Counted from the first letter of the stretch, positions 1-7,991 are shown. The stretch: 37,289 nt of DNA from Myxococcales bacterium (GCA_003158455.1 PMJO01000068.1:10750-48038), one strand, 5' to 3'. Program-made: numbers and translations. Notes: a model not told the origin generated them from the sequence alone.

Positions 1-235
1 AGACCACCAGGCCGTCCAAGGTCCGATAATAGAGGTACGCCGTCTCTGCATTTACGGTTAACTGCAAAGTTCCACTGGCGTAGGTGCAGTTGGTGGACAG
101 GAGGTCGAAATGGGTCTCGTCGAATCCTTGGTAACCCGCTGGATCGAAATCGACCCCTTTTGCCTTCTGCCCAGAACAGGCCGCGCCTAGCAGCAGCGAC
201 AATCCGAGATTTAGGAACCTGCGTTTTCCGAACAT
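1..235 (-). CDS. Exported lipoprotein, N-terminal part only
   Basis: The gene reads leftward from an ATG at 235-233 and runs off the left edge, so only about 78 residues are visible. A strong GGAGG ribosome binding site lies on the minus strand at 246-242, which fixes the start. The N-terminus is a lipoprotein signal peptide: basic start (MFGKRR), hydrophobic core and a lipobox LGAAC with the acylated Cys near residue 19. The rest (TNCTYASGTLQLTV, AYLYYRTLDG) looks like a short beta-rich segment reminiscent of the N-terminal part of secreted repeat proteins in Myxococcota, but too little is left to name a family. It is divergent from the lipoprotein gene at 437. Confidence 0.75.
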   Translation of the reverse strand, partial: MFGKRRFLNLGLSLLLGAACSGQKAKGVDFDPAGYQGFDETHFDLLSTNCTYASGTLQLTVNAETAYLYYRTLDGLVV

Positions 236-436
236 GACGTGCCTCCTTGATTTCGAGACGGAAGACTCCACGGCGCTTTTGTGTGGCACCATGGCACGAC
301 GGGGACTTCCGTCTCGTCACCCGCCGCAACGTGCCTTGAAATGGCTTTCAGATGCTCTTTCGACTCGCCGCCGAGATCTGTTAAGCCCAACCTTCAGCCT
401 AAAGATCTGTCCTTCGCTGCCGATGAACCTGCTCAA

Positions 437-1720
437 ATGTGCTCTGCTAAGCATCTTGCACCCACACTCACCCTTGTCCTTCTGGCCAGCGCCTGCTCTT
501 CTGGGAAGTCCCAGGTAGTAGATGATGCAGCGACGGATGCCCGCGAAGCGGACAAACCGGCCGATTCACGGTTCCCGGACGCAGCCGGAACTCGGATCGA
601 TAGTGCGCGCAATGGAGATGTGGGCATGCAAGACGCGGCGGGGCTTCGCGACGCAGCCGGTACGGAAAGGGGTGCAGATGTCGGGGATGTAGCGACTGAC
701 CGACGAGACAGCGGCCAGATCGAGCCGGATTTGGCCGAATTGCGTGACATGGGCGGCATCCACGACAGCGCCGGACCCAGCGATGCGGCCACGGCGCTTG
801 CAAAGGATGCCGACAGGGACACAGTCATAGGCTTGGCGAAGGACACGGCTACCGACACGGTGATGGACACGGCCAGAGACATGGTGATGGTGAAGGACAC
901 GAGTATGGACACGGCAAGACTGGATGTTCCCGCTGAGGCGCCGGCTCCCGATGTATGTGCATCACCCATAGTCATCTCGATGGACCTTGAGCATGTCGAC
1001 CTGCCGATCACCACCAGGGGCGCCAGCCATCACTTTGACCTGTCGTGCGCAACTGGGGGCGCCGACGTCATTCTGTCGTTCATGGTGCTGCAACCCGAGC
1101 TGGTCTACGCGGATACCTTTGGCGCGACCTGGAATACGATTCTCAGCTTCAGTTCCGACTGCCCCATGGCGCCTTTGCAGGATCCTCAGGTGGACGGAGC
1201 GGTAACCTGCAACGACGATGCATGCAATACCACCCAATCCCAAATCGTCGGCGTGTTTCAGACGGGCATCTATTATATAGTTGTGAGTGGCGCTAACGGC
1301 GAATCGGGTGATGCGACCCTGCATTTCCAGCACGCACCAGTGGGAGGGGGAATTGTGGCAGCGCTGCCGGTTGGGACGGGTTCGATCAGTGGAACCACAT
1401 CTGGCCGCGGCAGGATGTCTGATGTGTGCGAGGCACCGGGACCCGAAGACAGTTACTGGTGGATGACCTGTCCTGACTACGCCGGAGGATCTCTTGCCGC
1501 GTCGACCTGCCACACAAACACTTCCTTTGACACGTACCTGGCCCTACAGGTCCCGAGAACCGAACTCGTCTCGTGTGTCGATGACACGGATGGCTGCGGA
1601 CGGCTATCAACGTTGAACACCCCCATTCCAGCAGGTGCCGGCATCAACGTGTTGACGATCGACGGCGGCGGCTCTCCGCTTGCCGCTGGCGCATATCAGT
1701 TTACCTATACCCGGCCATAG
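437..1720 (+). CDS. Secreted lipoprotein with Asp/Ala-rich linker and two PPC-like beta domains
   Basis: Predicted 427-residue lipoprotein. I chose the ATG at 437 because it directly precedes a short lipoprotein signal (MCSAKHLAP, hydrophobic core, lipobox LASAC, Cys about residue 20); the open frame extends upstream to 281 but that part has no signal-like features. No strong ribosome binding site is visible, so the start is moderately sure. Residues about 25-165 form a low-complexity stretch rich in Asp, Ala, Thr and Arg (many DAA, DTA, DAAG units), a typical surface spacer of Myxococcota lipoproteins. Residues about 170-300 and 305-427 resemble two copies of a PPC-type beta sandwich: each has a 'T..FDTYL' or 'ATWNTILSF' strand, a Cys-Asn/Asp-Asp-Asp turn and a terminal G.Y...V strand. 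The paired Cys suggest disulfides outside the cytoplasm. No enzymatic motif was seen. It is followed after 49 bp by another lipoprotein gene. Confidence 0.7.
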   Translation: MCSAKHLAPTLTLVLLASACSSGKSQVVDDAATDAREADKPADSRFPDAAGTRIDSARNGDVGMQDAAGLRDAAGTERGADVGDVATDRRDSGQIEPDLAELRDMGGIHDSAGPSDAATALAKDADRDTVIGLAKDTATDTVMDTARDMVMVKDTSMDTARLDVPAEAPAPDVCASPIVISMDLEHVDLPITTRGASHHFDLSCATGGADVILSFMVLQPELVYADTFGATWNTILSFSSDCPMAPLQDPQVDGAVTCNDDACNTTQSQIVGVFQTGIYYIVVSGANGESGDATLHFQHAPVGGGIVAALPVGTGSISGTTSGRGRMSDVCEAPGPEDSYWWMTCPDYAGGSLAASTCHTNTSFDTYLALQVPRTELVSCVDDTDGCGRLSTLNTPIPAGAGINVLTIDGGGSPLAAGAYQFTYTRP

Positions 1721-1769
1721 TTGACCGGGACTTCTCGCCTGCTTTGGCCGTGTCGATACTTGGGTTGGC

Positions 1770-4592
1770 ATGGCATCCTGGGGAAAGGTTTGTGCGACGA
1801 AGGGCCTGCTGGCTCTGACGATTTTGGTTGGTCCGGCATGTGGCCCGCTTTCGGAACTATCAAGTTCCGGCGGGTTCCGCGGGAACACCGATCCTCAGCC
1901 GGCCATCCGGTCAGATGGCGGAGACGAAGATGGGACAGACACCTCATCTATGGATGCGTCAGAGGTTGAGACAGGCGCTGAGCCGAGCGGCACGGCCGAT
2001 GGGAGCTCGAGCACGGCCGCGGAAACCAGCGCATCGGGCGACGCGGACACCGACGCTCCCGTTGACCATGCCACAGAACCAGACGCAGGCGTATACGTGT
2101 CCATGGACACCAGCCCAGAGGTTGGCACGGACGTCACGATCGACACTCCATCGGGCAGCGCGACAGCCGAGTCGAACAGCACAGACTCGCAGACCGCACA
2201 ACAGACCGCAACTGAAGGTCAAAGCGGTACAGGCGCGGGCACGGCAAGCTCAACTGCCACCAGCGTGTCGAGCAGCACCAGGCCGTCCCAAGACACTGGT
2301 TCTGGCACTGTCACTTCCACCGCCACCACCACATACAGCGCCACCAATACAAACAGCATCTCGCAGGCCACCGACACCGAAACTGCCACCACCACGGCCA
2401 CCGCGACTGGAACCAGCACCCCAACCGCTACCAGCACTCTCACCGCCATACCGACCGCTACCGCCACAAGCACGCTGACGGGTACCGTCACTGGCACGCC
2501 ATCAGGTACGGGCTCGCGCACCAGCACGACCAGTCAAAGCAGCACGGCCACCCAAATTGCCACCGCCCCGCTCAGCGCCACGAGCACTGGCACATCCTCG
2601 GGCACCGGCTCGTTGACCAGTACCGTTACCAAGACAGCCTCCAGCACAACCACCTCCCCGCCCGATACTGGCACACAAACAGCTACCGCTTCAGTGCCAG
2701 TGAGCAGCATCGCCCTCAACAAGACCACGGATCGTCTAGCGGCCGGAGACACCGATGGGCTCAGCGCCGCCATTTCGCCCGCAGACGCCACCAATCAAGC
2801 CATTGCGTGGTCCACAAGTAATGCCAGTGTAGCCACGGTCTCCAGCTCCGGCGTGGTGAGTGCGGTGACCGCGGGTATTGCCACAATCACGGCAACCACT
2901 GTCGACGGCGGCAAGACGGCTACCTGTGTGGTGACCGTGGTGGTCTCGGTGACCGGGGTCAGCCTAAGCAATTCCATGCTCACGGTTGGTGTTGGCCAGG
3001 CCGTTGCGCTGACGGCAACCTTGGCGCCCTCGAACGCGACTAATCAGAACCTGGTTTGGTCTACCAGCAATGCCAAAGTGGCCACGGTCTCTGGCACCGG
3101 CCATTCCGTCATGGTGACCGCCATCGGCGGAGGCAGCGCTACAGTCACTGTGACTAGCCAAGATGGAAACAAGACGGCCACCTGTCTGGTCACGGTGGCC
3201 ATGTCGGCCCAATGGGTCCGCACTCCTTCGGGAAGCAATTCCGCCACAGCCTTCGCATCCGTGGTGGTGGATGAAAGCGGCAACATCTACGTGGCCGGTG
3301 CCATCAGCGGCACGGGAACCTTTGATTTCGGCAACTCAGTCACGGCGGCTGGGCCATACGTGGGCAGCAACCTGCTGCTGGTGAAATTCAACACGAGTGG
3401 AGGCGCCCAGTGGGCCCGCACCGTGACGGTCGGGCCGGGAGCATCGGCATTCACTTCGGTGGCCACCGACACGTCGGGGAATGTATTTGCTGTGGGCAGC
3501 ATCGAAGGGAAAGACTCCTTTGGCTTTGGCAACTCAGTAGTGGCAAGTGGAGCCTATGCCTTTGGTGACAACCTCGTCCTGGTGAAATACGACGCCAATG
3601 GTGCGGCGCAGTGGGCCCGCACCGTGAGCAGTAGCAGGGGCACGTCGTCGTATGGTGCCGTCACAATCGATCCATCAGGAGACATCCACGCGGCGGGTGT
3701 GCTTTCCGGCAGTAGTACCTTCGATCTGGGATCCGGGATAACCGCCGCCGGACCTATCTCAAGTGGCAAGAACGCACTGCTGGTCAAATACAACGGGTCC
3801 GGAGCCACCCAGTGGGCGATCACTACTGTCAGTGGGAGCGGTGAATCGGCGTTCAACGCCGTGGCCGCCAACGCGGTCGGCGATATCTACGTTGCTGGCT
3901 ATGTGACTGGAAACCTCGCCTTCGGTTTTGGGAACGCAGTCACCGCGACCGGGACAGGGAGCCTGAATGCGCTCCTCGTCCGGTACGATGAAGATGGCAT
4001 AGCCCAGTGGGCACGGACGTCGAGCAGCGGTGGCAACAGCTCAGATCTCACCGCGGTGGCGGTCGATGCCACAGGCAGTGTCTTTGTCGGCGGATGGTTC
4101 GACGGTCCCGGAGCAAGCGCGTTTGGCACCCTGGTGAGCCTCACCCCAGCCTATGCTGTGGGTTCCAACGCCCTTGTCTTGAAGTACAACGCCAGCGGTG
4201 CGGCACAATGGGGACAGACACTGGTTGCTGCCTCCGGGTTGTCGCGAGTCGCATCGCTCGCCCTGGATCCGGCAGGGACTCTCTATGCCGTAGGCCTACT
4301 GAGTGGTTCTGGTTCCTACGACTTCGGCAATTCCATGGCGGTGGCGACGCCGTCGAGCGGGAGCGAAATCTTGCTAGCGACCTACAACGCGGCGGGAACG
4401 TGCCGATCGGCGCAGACTGCCTTTGCCGAGGCCAACCTCTCTGGATTTTCTGCGGTGGCCGCGGACAGCGTGGGCAACATCTACGCTGCCGGCTACATCA
4501 GCGGCGCCGACCCAGTCGATTTCGGCAATTCGATAACGGCCACCGGAGCCTATTCCGGTGGCTACAATGCCGTCGTGGTGAAGTATCGGTAA
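1770..4592 (+). CDS. Large surface lipoprotein: Ser/Thr-rich stalk, two Big_2 domains, SBBP-like propeller repeats
   Basis: A 940-residue exported protein. Residues 1-25 form a lipoprotein signal peptide ending VGPAC. Residues about 60-306 are a Ser/Thr/Ala stalk of repeated TATST, SGTGS and TSTVT units, probably extended. Two bacterial Ig-like (Big_2) domains follow at about 307-393 and 394-478; both have the family pattern 'V..I.L', 'L.A...P..ATNQ..WSTSN...ATV', 'G.A.ITATT.DG.KTATC.VTV'. The rest (about 480-940) is made of about seven repeats of 60-65 residues, each with 'AQWART', 'A.D.SGNIYVAG...G...FGN' and 'N.LLVKY'. This is the SBBP-type beta-propeller repeat pattern. The architecture points to a stalked surface protein for adhesion or matrix contact; that role is inference. 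It probably shares a transcript with the lipoprotein gene just upstream. Confidence 0.8.
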   Translation: MASWGKVCATKGLLALTILVGPACGPLSELSSSGGFRGNTDPQPAIRSDGGDEDGTDTSSMDASEVETGAEPSGTADGSSSTAAETSASGDADTDAPVDHATEPDAGVYVSMDTSPEVGTDVTIDTPSGSATAESNSTDSQTAQQTATEGQSGTGAGTASSTATSVSSSTRPSQDTGSGTVTSTATTTYSATNTNSISQATDTETATTTATATGTSTPTATSTLTAIPTATATSTLTGTVTGTPSGTGSRTSTTSQSSTATQIATAPLSATSTGTSSGTGSLTSTVTKTASSTTTSPPDTGTQTATASVPVSSIALNKTTDRLAAGDTDGLSAAISPADATNQAIAWSTSNASVATVSSSGVVSAVTAGIATITATTVDGGKTATCVVTVVVSVTGVSLSNSMLTVGVGQAVALTATLAPSNATNQNLVWSTSNAKVATVSGTGHSVMVTAIGGGSATVTVTSQDGNKTATCLVTVAMSAQWVRTPSGSNSATAFASVVVDESGNIYVAGAISGTGTFDFGNSVTAAGPYVGSNLLLVKFNTSGGAQWARTVTVGPGASAFTSVATDTSGNVFAVGSIEGKDSFGFGNSVVASGAYAFGDNLVLVKYDANGAAQWARTVSSSRGTSSYGAVTIDPSGDIHAAGVLSGSSTFDLGSGITAAGPISSGKNALLVKYNGSGATQWAITTVSGSGESAFNAVAANAVGDIYVAGYVTGNLAFGFGNAVTATGTGSLNALLVRYDEDGIAQWARTSSSGGNSSDLTAVAVDATGSVFVGGWFDGPGASAFGTLVSLTPAYAVGSNALVLKYNASGAAQWGQTLVAASGLSRVASLALDPAGTLYAVGLLSGSGSYDFGNSMAVATPSSGSEILLATYNAAGTCRSAQTAFAEANLSGFSAVAADSVGNIYAAGYISGADPVDFGNSITATGAYSGGYNAVVVKYR

Positions 4593-4676
4593 CGCATAGG
4601 CATCTCCTTGGCGGAGCGCGTCGTGGGCGGGCTAATTCGTCTGGGATACGACGCGTGATTGCGCTAGTCTGACCGC

Positions 4677-5927
4677 GTGCATGACACAGACCATCTGATA
4701 GTCGACGCTACGTCTACCAGCGCAGAAGGTACGCCCAAAGCCTACACTGGGAAAGCTGAGCCCCCCTCGGGGCTGTTCCTCGGCGGCTATCGAGCTGTTT
4801 CACCTCGACCAACCGAGAAGCCGGGAAGGGTCATCTCGTGGCAGCGTTATCGCGAGCGGATCAGCTACTCCTCGTGCAACGAGGACTCGGGCAGTGAGGT
4901 CGAGGTGCTGATTCCCCATGAGGCGAAGCGCCTGGTTTCGATCTGCGCCAGCGGGGGCCGGGTGCTGAACCTTCTGCAGGATGGGGCCGAGGAAGTCTGG
5001 GCGGTCGACGTGAACCCGTCGCAGACCCATCTCTTCGAGCTCAAGGTCGCCGGATTGCGGGCGCTTGATCACGAGGACTTCCTGTCCTTCATGGGGGTGC
5101 GGGCCTCTCCTTCACGACTCGACGTCTACGATTCGCTGCGGCCTGCGTTGTCCGACGGCGCGCGCGCCTACTTCGACGCCAAGCCATTTCTGGTCAAGCG
5201 CGGCGTGCTGTACCAAGGCAGCCTGGAACGTTTCTTTGGACGCTACGTGGCGACCGCAGCGCGCCTGCTGCGTCCCCGGTGGGTGCGGCGGCTCTTTTCC
5301 TGCACTGATCTTGAGGAACAGCGGCGCCTCATGCCCGGCTGGCGGAGCCCGCTCTGGCGCCTGGTGGCCAAGACCATCTGCCACCGCGGCTTCTTCAGCT
5401 TCTTCTCGCACGAGCCTGGCTTCTGGCGTTTCCTTCCGCCTGAGCTCAAGCTGCACGAACGGATCTTCGCCTCGCTCGAACGCTATCTCGACCATCACCT
5501 GGCGCGCGACAATCACCTGCTCTGGCTGGTGTTCTTCGGCCGCTATGGCGACGAGCGCGTGATGCCCGAGTACTTGCGCGCGGACGGCTTCGCCCGCATC
5601 AAGCGTGCGCTTCAGAACGTGCGCATCAACGTGGTCAACGGAGATATGGCCAGCGTTCTGCGTGCGGCACCGGCACAGTACTTCGACGGATACTCGCTCT
5701 CCGACATTTCGGCCTATCTTCCGCACGAGGCATTCGGTGAGACCATCGAGCAGGTCGTGCGCACCGCGCGGCCAGGGGCTCGCCTTTGCTCGCGCGGGGT
5801 TTTCTATCACCGCCCGTTCCTGCCCGAACACGCCAGCCGCCTTGCGCACGACCACGCGGTCGAACAGCGGCTGGAGCGGGATGACCACGCGATGGTGCAC
5901 TGCTTTGCTGCGGCGGAGATCAGGTGA
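4677..5927 (+). CDS. btaA: BtaA-like (DUF3419) S-adenosylmethionine:lipid aminocarboxypropyl transferase
   Basis: The 416-residue product matches the DUF3419/BtaA pattern. In known members this enzyme moves the 3-amino-3-carboxypropyl group of S-adenosylmethionine to diacylglycerol, giving diacylglyceryl-homoserine, the first step to betaine lipids. Visible motifs: 'ISYSSCNEDSGSEVEVL' (about residues 62-78; the NED element of the family), a Rossmann SAM motif 'SICASGGRVLNLL' followed by 'VWAVDVNPSQ', the family phrase 'ELKVAGLRALDHEDFLSFMG', and the C-terminal 'YFDGYSLSDISAYLP' region. The start is a GTG at 4677 with no clear ribosome binding site, so it is uncertain. The stop overlaps the GTG of the next gene. 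No BtaB-type N-methyltransferase is present; instead a small membrane protein and a Psd-like decarboxylase follow. The exact acceptor lipid cannot be read from the sequence. Confidence 0.75.
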   Translation: MHDTDHLIVDATSTSAEGTPKAYTGKAEPPSGLFLGGYRAVSPRPTEKPGRVISWQRYRERISYSSCNEDSGSEVEVLIPHEAKRLVSICASGGRVLNLLQDGAEEVWAVDVNPSQTHLFELKVAGLRALDHEDFLSFMGVRASPSRLDVYDSLRPALSDGARAYFDAKPFLVKRGVLYQGSLERFFGRYVATAARLLRPRWVRRLFSCTDLEEQRRLMPGWRSPLWRLVAKTICHRGFFSFFSHEPGFWRFLPPELKLHERIFASLERYLDHHLARDNHLLWLVFFGRYGDERVMPEYLRADGFARIKRALQNVRINVVNGDMASVLRAAPAQYFDGYSLSDISAYLPHEAFGETIEQVVRTARPGARLCSRGVFYHRPFLPEHASRLAHDHAVEQRLERDDHAMVHCFAAAEIR

Positions 5928-6139
5928 CCGGCCCGCGCCTGTTTCTCGACAAACTGCGCCAGCAGCCCGGCCGTGCGGTCTTGGACTTGACCATCGACTA
6001 CGCGACCTACGTGGCGATGTTTCTGTTCTTCATCTGGCTGTGGGCCATGCGCGGTCCGCTTGGGCTGCTGGGTCGGGCGAGCGGGCGGGCCACCAAACGG
6101 GCGCTCATTGGCGCGGTGGCGCGAGTCGCGCGCGGTTAG
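5924..6139 (+). CDS. Small one-pass membrane protein between btaA-like and psd-like genes
   Basis: A 71-residue product translated from a GTG whose last two bases overlap the stop of the btaA-like gene (GTGA), so coupled translation is likely. One hydrophobic segment spans about residues 26-46 (ATYVAMFLFFIWLWAMRG) with an amphipathic basic N-terminus and a basic C-terminus rich in Arg/Gly/Ala. It resembles no family I can name. Its tight placement in a lipid-modifying operon suggests it could anchor or assist one of the two neighbouring enzymes at the inner membrane; this is inference from position only. The psd-like gene starts 6 bp after its stop. Confidence 0.65.
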   Translation: MTGPRLFLDKLRQQPGRAVLDLTIDYATYVAMFLFFIWLWAMRGPLGLLGRASGRATKRALIGAVARVARG

Positions 6140-6145
6140 TCCTCG

Positions 6146-6793
6146 ATGGACCCGTTTTCGTTCCTCTACTGGCGCTTTCACGCCTTCTTCCGCGATCCAG
6201 AACGTCATCCTCCGCCCGGCCGGGTGGTGGTCGCGCCCGCTGACGGCCGAGTGCTCTACGTGTCCGAGGTTGCTCCCCACACCATGCCGGTGGTGGTCAA
6301 GAACGGCACCGAGATTCCGGTCACCGACGCGCCCTTGGTGGGTCCGAGCGACCAGCCCGGCGTGTTGATTGGCATCTACATGTTCCCTTGGTCGGTGCAC
6401 GTGAACCGAGCGCCCATCGCGGGCAAGGTCACGCAGGTGAGCGCGCGCCGAGCTCGTCCCGAGAATCGGTCGATGGCGCGCGCCCTCATGCACCTCATGT
6501 GGCGCCTGCCCATCACCGACGAGGTGCGGGCTTCGGTGGCGGAGAATGCGCGCAACACCATCGTCATCGAGGGGGATTTGTCGGTCGCCATGGTGCAGAT
6601 CGCGGATCGCTACGTGCACCAGGTGGACTGCTACGTAAGTTCCGGCAATGCGGTTGCATGCGGCCAGCGCGTCGGCATGATTCGCATGGGATCACAGTGC
6701 GACGTTTTTCTGCGAAAAGTCCCCGGTCTGCAAGTGCTCTGCCGGCCCGGCGATCGCACCCGCGCCGGGGAGACCGTGCTGGCACGATACTAG
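6146..6793 (+). CDS. psd: Short phosphatidylserine-decarboxylase-like proenzyme
   Basis: The 215-residue protein has the layout of short Psd enzymes, pyruvoyl-dependent decarboxylases that self-cleave at a Gly-Ser bond. Seen: 'FFRDPERHPP' near residue 14, 'VAPADGRV' with Asp33, 'WSVHVNRAPIAGKV' with His85, and 'GMIRMGSQCDVFL' with Ser183 as the expected cleavage residue that becomes the pyruvoyl group. These match the Asp-His-Ser set known for the family. The length fits the bacterial/archaeal short form, not the longer E. coli type. Phosphatidylserine is the known substrate of the family. No phosphatidylserine synthase gene is in this window, and the enzyme sits directly behind a BtaA-like gene, so another amino-acid lipid head group, such as diacylglyceryl-homoserine, is a plausible alternative substrate (inference). 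Confidence 0.8.
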   Translation: MDPFSFLYWRFHAFFRDPERHPPPGRVVVAPADGRVLYVSEVAPHTMPVVVKNGTEIPVTDAPLVGPSDQPGVLIGIYMFPWSVHVNRAPIAGKVTQVSARRARPENRSMARALMHLMWRLPITDEVRASVAENARNTIVIEGDLSVAMVQIADRYVHQVDCYVSSGNAVACGQRVGMIRMGSQCDVFLRKVPGLQVLCRPGDRTRAGETVLARY

Positions 6794-6833
6794 CCGCCTC
6801 TCGAAAACTCGTAGTTGGTTGAGTGATTGGATG

Positions 6834-6926
6834 GATGGCGGCGGGGCCGGATCCGGCTCCGAATCCAAATCCGGATCCGTTTCCGGCCCCGGCCCATCGG
6901 CTCCGGCTTCGGGCCCCGCCGCCATC
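6834..6926. terminator. Long inverted repeat between convergent genes (probable bidirectional terminator)
   Basis: A perfect 15-bp inverted repeat (GATGGCGGCGGGGCC at 6834-6848, its complement at 6912-6926) brackets a 63-nt centre. The centre continues the pairing imperfectly and is built of degenerate CCGGAT/CCGGCT hexamers. It lies in the 143-bp gap between the psd-like gene and the convergent START-domain gene. There is no T-run, so intrinsic termination is not certain; it could instead limit read-through or stabilise 3' ends. Confidence 0.5.
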
Positions 6927-6936
6927 GCCCGATCCC

Positions 6937-7617
6937 CTATTCGAGCAATCCAGATTTCTGAAGAAGCGCCTTCACCTCAGGATTGTCCTGAATGCCGGCC
7001 TTGTTCACCTGGGCGCGCAAACCTTTGATGGTGTCGTAGGCCCAGGATGTCTGGAACCGGTTGACCAGCCATTTGGGGATGGAGCCCTTGGGATCGCTGT
7101 GAACTTCAGTTACCACGCGCGTGCGCTGACCGTGGTCCAGCGCGGTCAGGGTAAAGGTGCTGGACAACACCTCGCCGCGCACCAGGCCGGTCTCCGGCGC
7201 GGATGGGTCGCTCACCGAATGAGCCTTGAGCACCACCTGCTTCTTCGCAGCATCGACTTCCATCCACGATTCGATCACGAAGTCACGGTCGGTCAACGGG
7301 AAGGGGATCTTGGCGCGCTCGTACTCCACATAGTGAAGAGCGCTGCTGGTGCGAAGTCGCCTCGCCTCGGATACCCCGTTCATCCACATTGGCAGGCGCG
7401 CGGTATCTGCCAGTACGCTGGCCACGCGCAGGATGGACGCTTCCACGATAGCCTCGCCCTTCATGGCAATGACGGGACTACCTGCCACCTCGCGCCGGTA
7501 AGTGGCGATGTCGTCCTTGCTGCCCACAAACTCCCACTTGTCGCCGGCCGCGCGGGCGGAGAGAGCCAAGGGTACCACCGACACGACCACGACGATGGCG
7601 CAAAGGAAGTGATTCAT
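6937..7617 (-). CDS. Exported START-domain lipid-binding protein
   Basis: A 226-residue product with a Sec signal peptide (MNHFLCAIVVVVSVVPLALS, cleavage likely after ARA near residue 24). The mature part is a START-like (SRPBCC fold) domain: 'WEFVGSKDDIATYRRE', 'AMKGEAIVEASILRVASVLAD', 'WMNGVSEARRL', 'VEYERAKIPFPLTDRDFVIES', and near the C-terminus 'VVTEVHSDPKGSIPKWLVNRF'. START domains hold a lipid or other hydrophobic ligand in a deep pocket, so a periplasmic lipid-carrier role is plausible. It converges on the btaA-psd unit, which may or may not be functional linkage. On the minus strand a TATACT box lies about 13 nt upstream of the ATG, but no good -35 or ribosome binding site was found, so the exact start is less sure than the identity. 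Confidence 0.75.
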   Translation of the reverse strand: MNHFLCAIVVVVSVVPLALSARAAGDKWEFVGSKDDIATYRREVAGSPVIAMKGEAIVEASILRVASVLADTARLPMWMNGVSEARRLRTSSALHYVEYERAKIPFPLTDRDFVIESWMEVDAAKKQVVLKAHSVSDPSAPETGLVRGEVLSSTFTLTALDHGQRTRVVTEVHSDPKGSIPKWLVNRFQTSWAYDTIKGLRAQVNKAGIQDNPEVKALLQKSGLLE

Positions 7618-7788
7618 CGCGGCCCAGTATAGATCCTTTTGCCGCGTGGGGAGCCCGCCGGCTTCACCTCGAAGGGCGAAGCGAACCCTTTGGGGTTCCT
7701 CTACCGCGCAGGCGAAGGCGGGCTTAGCCCGCCGGAGCCAGAGCGCCCCCTTCGGGGGCTAGGGCCCACACGCCCCACCCCTGCCCCA

Positions 7789-7814
7789 CGCGCGCTTCGC
7801 GCGCGCCCGTCGCG
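7789..7814 (-). repeat. REP-like palindromic repeat, copy 1
   Basis: On the minus strand this 26-bp core is identical to the one at 15961-15986 and differs at two positions from 37231-37256. Its heart is the palindrome GCGCGCGCGAAGCGCGCG with a GAA loop, preceded by GCGACGG and followed by a G-rich tail with GGGGTGGGGCGTG. All three copies are intergenic. Confidence 0.75.
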
Positions 7815-7821
7815 GGAGGGC

Positions 7822-7846
7822 ATGGGAACCCTCCCAGGGTTCCCAT
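7822..7846 (-). terminator. Strong hairpin downstream of fliJ
   Basis: ATGGGAACCCT (7822-7832), loop CCC, AGGGTTCCCAT (7836-7846): a perfect 11-bp stem. It lies downstream of the minus-strand fliJ and upstream of the START gene. No U-tract follows on either strand, so it may be a terminator or simply part of the repeat cluster. Confidence 0.35.
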
Positions 7847-7991
7847 CTACAACGTCACCAACGTGGCGATGGCCGTGTCAGATGCCGGTTGCCGAGACCA
7901 GGTTTGCGCCAGATTCCTGGCGCGGGGGGAATGCCGGGGCGGCCACGACCACGGCCACGGCCACAGCCACGGCCACGATCTCCAGGAAAGA

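Larger units (their letters stand above)
7618..7991. repeat. Gene-free tract of stacked hairpins and short repeats
   Basis: No supportable gene lies in these 374 bp between the START gene and fliJ; open frames crossing it are built from the palindromes. Contents in order: hairpin GAACCC/GGGTTC (7683-7698), GGCGGGC/GCCCGCC (7717-7733), GCCCCC-TTC-GGGGGC (7745-7759), the 26-bp REP-like core on the minus strand (7789-7814), a perfect 11-bp stem with a CCC loop (7822-7846), and six GGCCAC-like hexamers at about 7941-7976. Several loops are TTC or its complement GAA. The 7822-7846 hairpin, 146 nt past the fliJ stop, is the best terminator candidate, though without a T-run. Confidence 0.65.

Noticed and set aside
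234-518. Plus-strand frame of 94 codons before the first lipoprotein
   Set aside because: It begins within the minus-strand lipoprotein's ribosome binding site and overlaps the better-supported lipoprotein start at 437; its composition is not protein-like.
5112-5900. Antisense open frame opposite the btaA-like gene
   Set aside because: The sense strand has the conserved DUF3419 motifs; the antisense product has none.
7941-7980. GGCCAC repeats as a possible CRISPR or mobile-element end
   Set aside because: Units are only 6 bp with no spacers and no flanking inverted repeats or target duplications, so this is a simple sequence tract.
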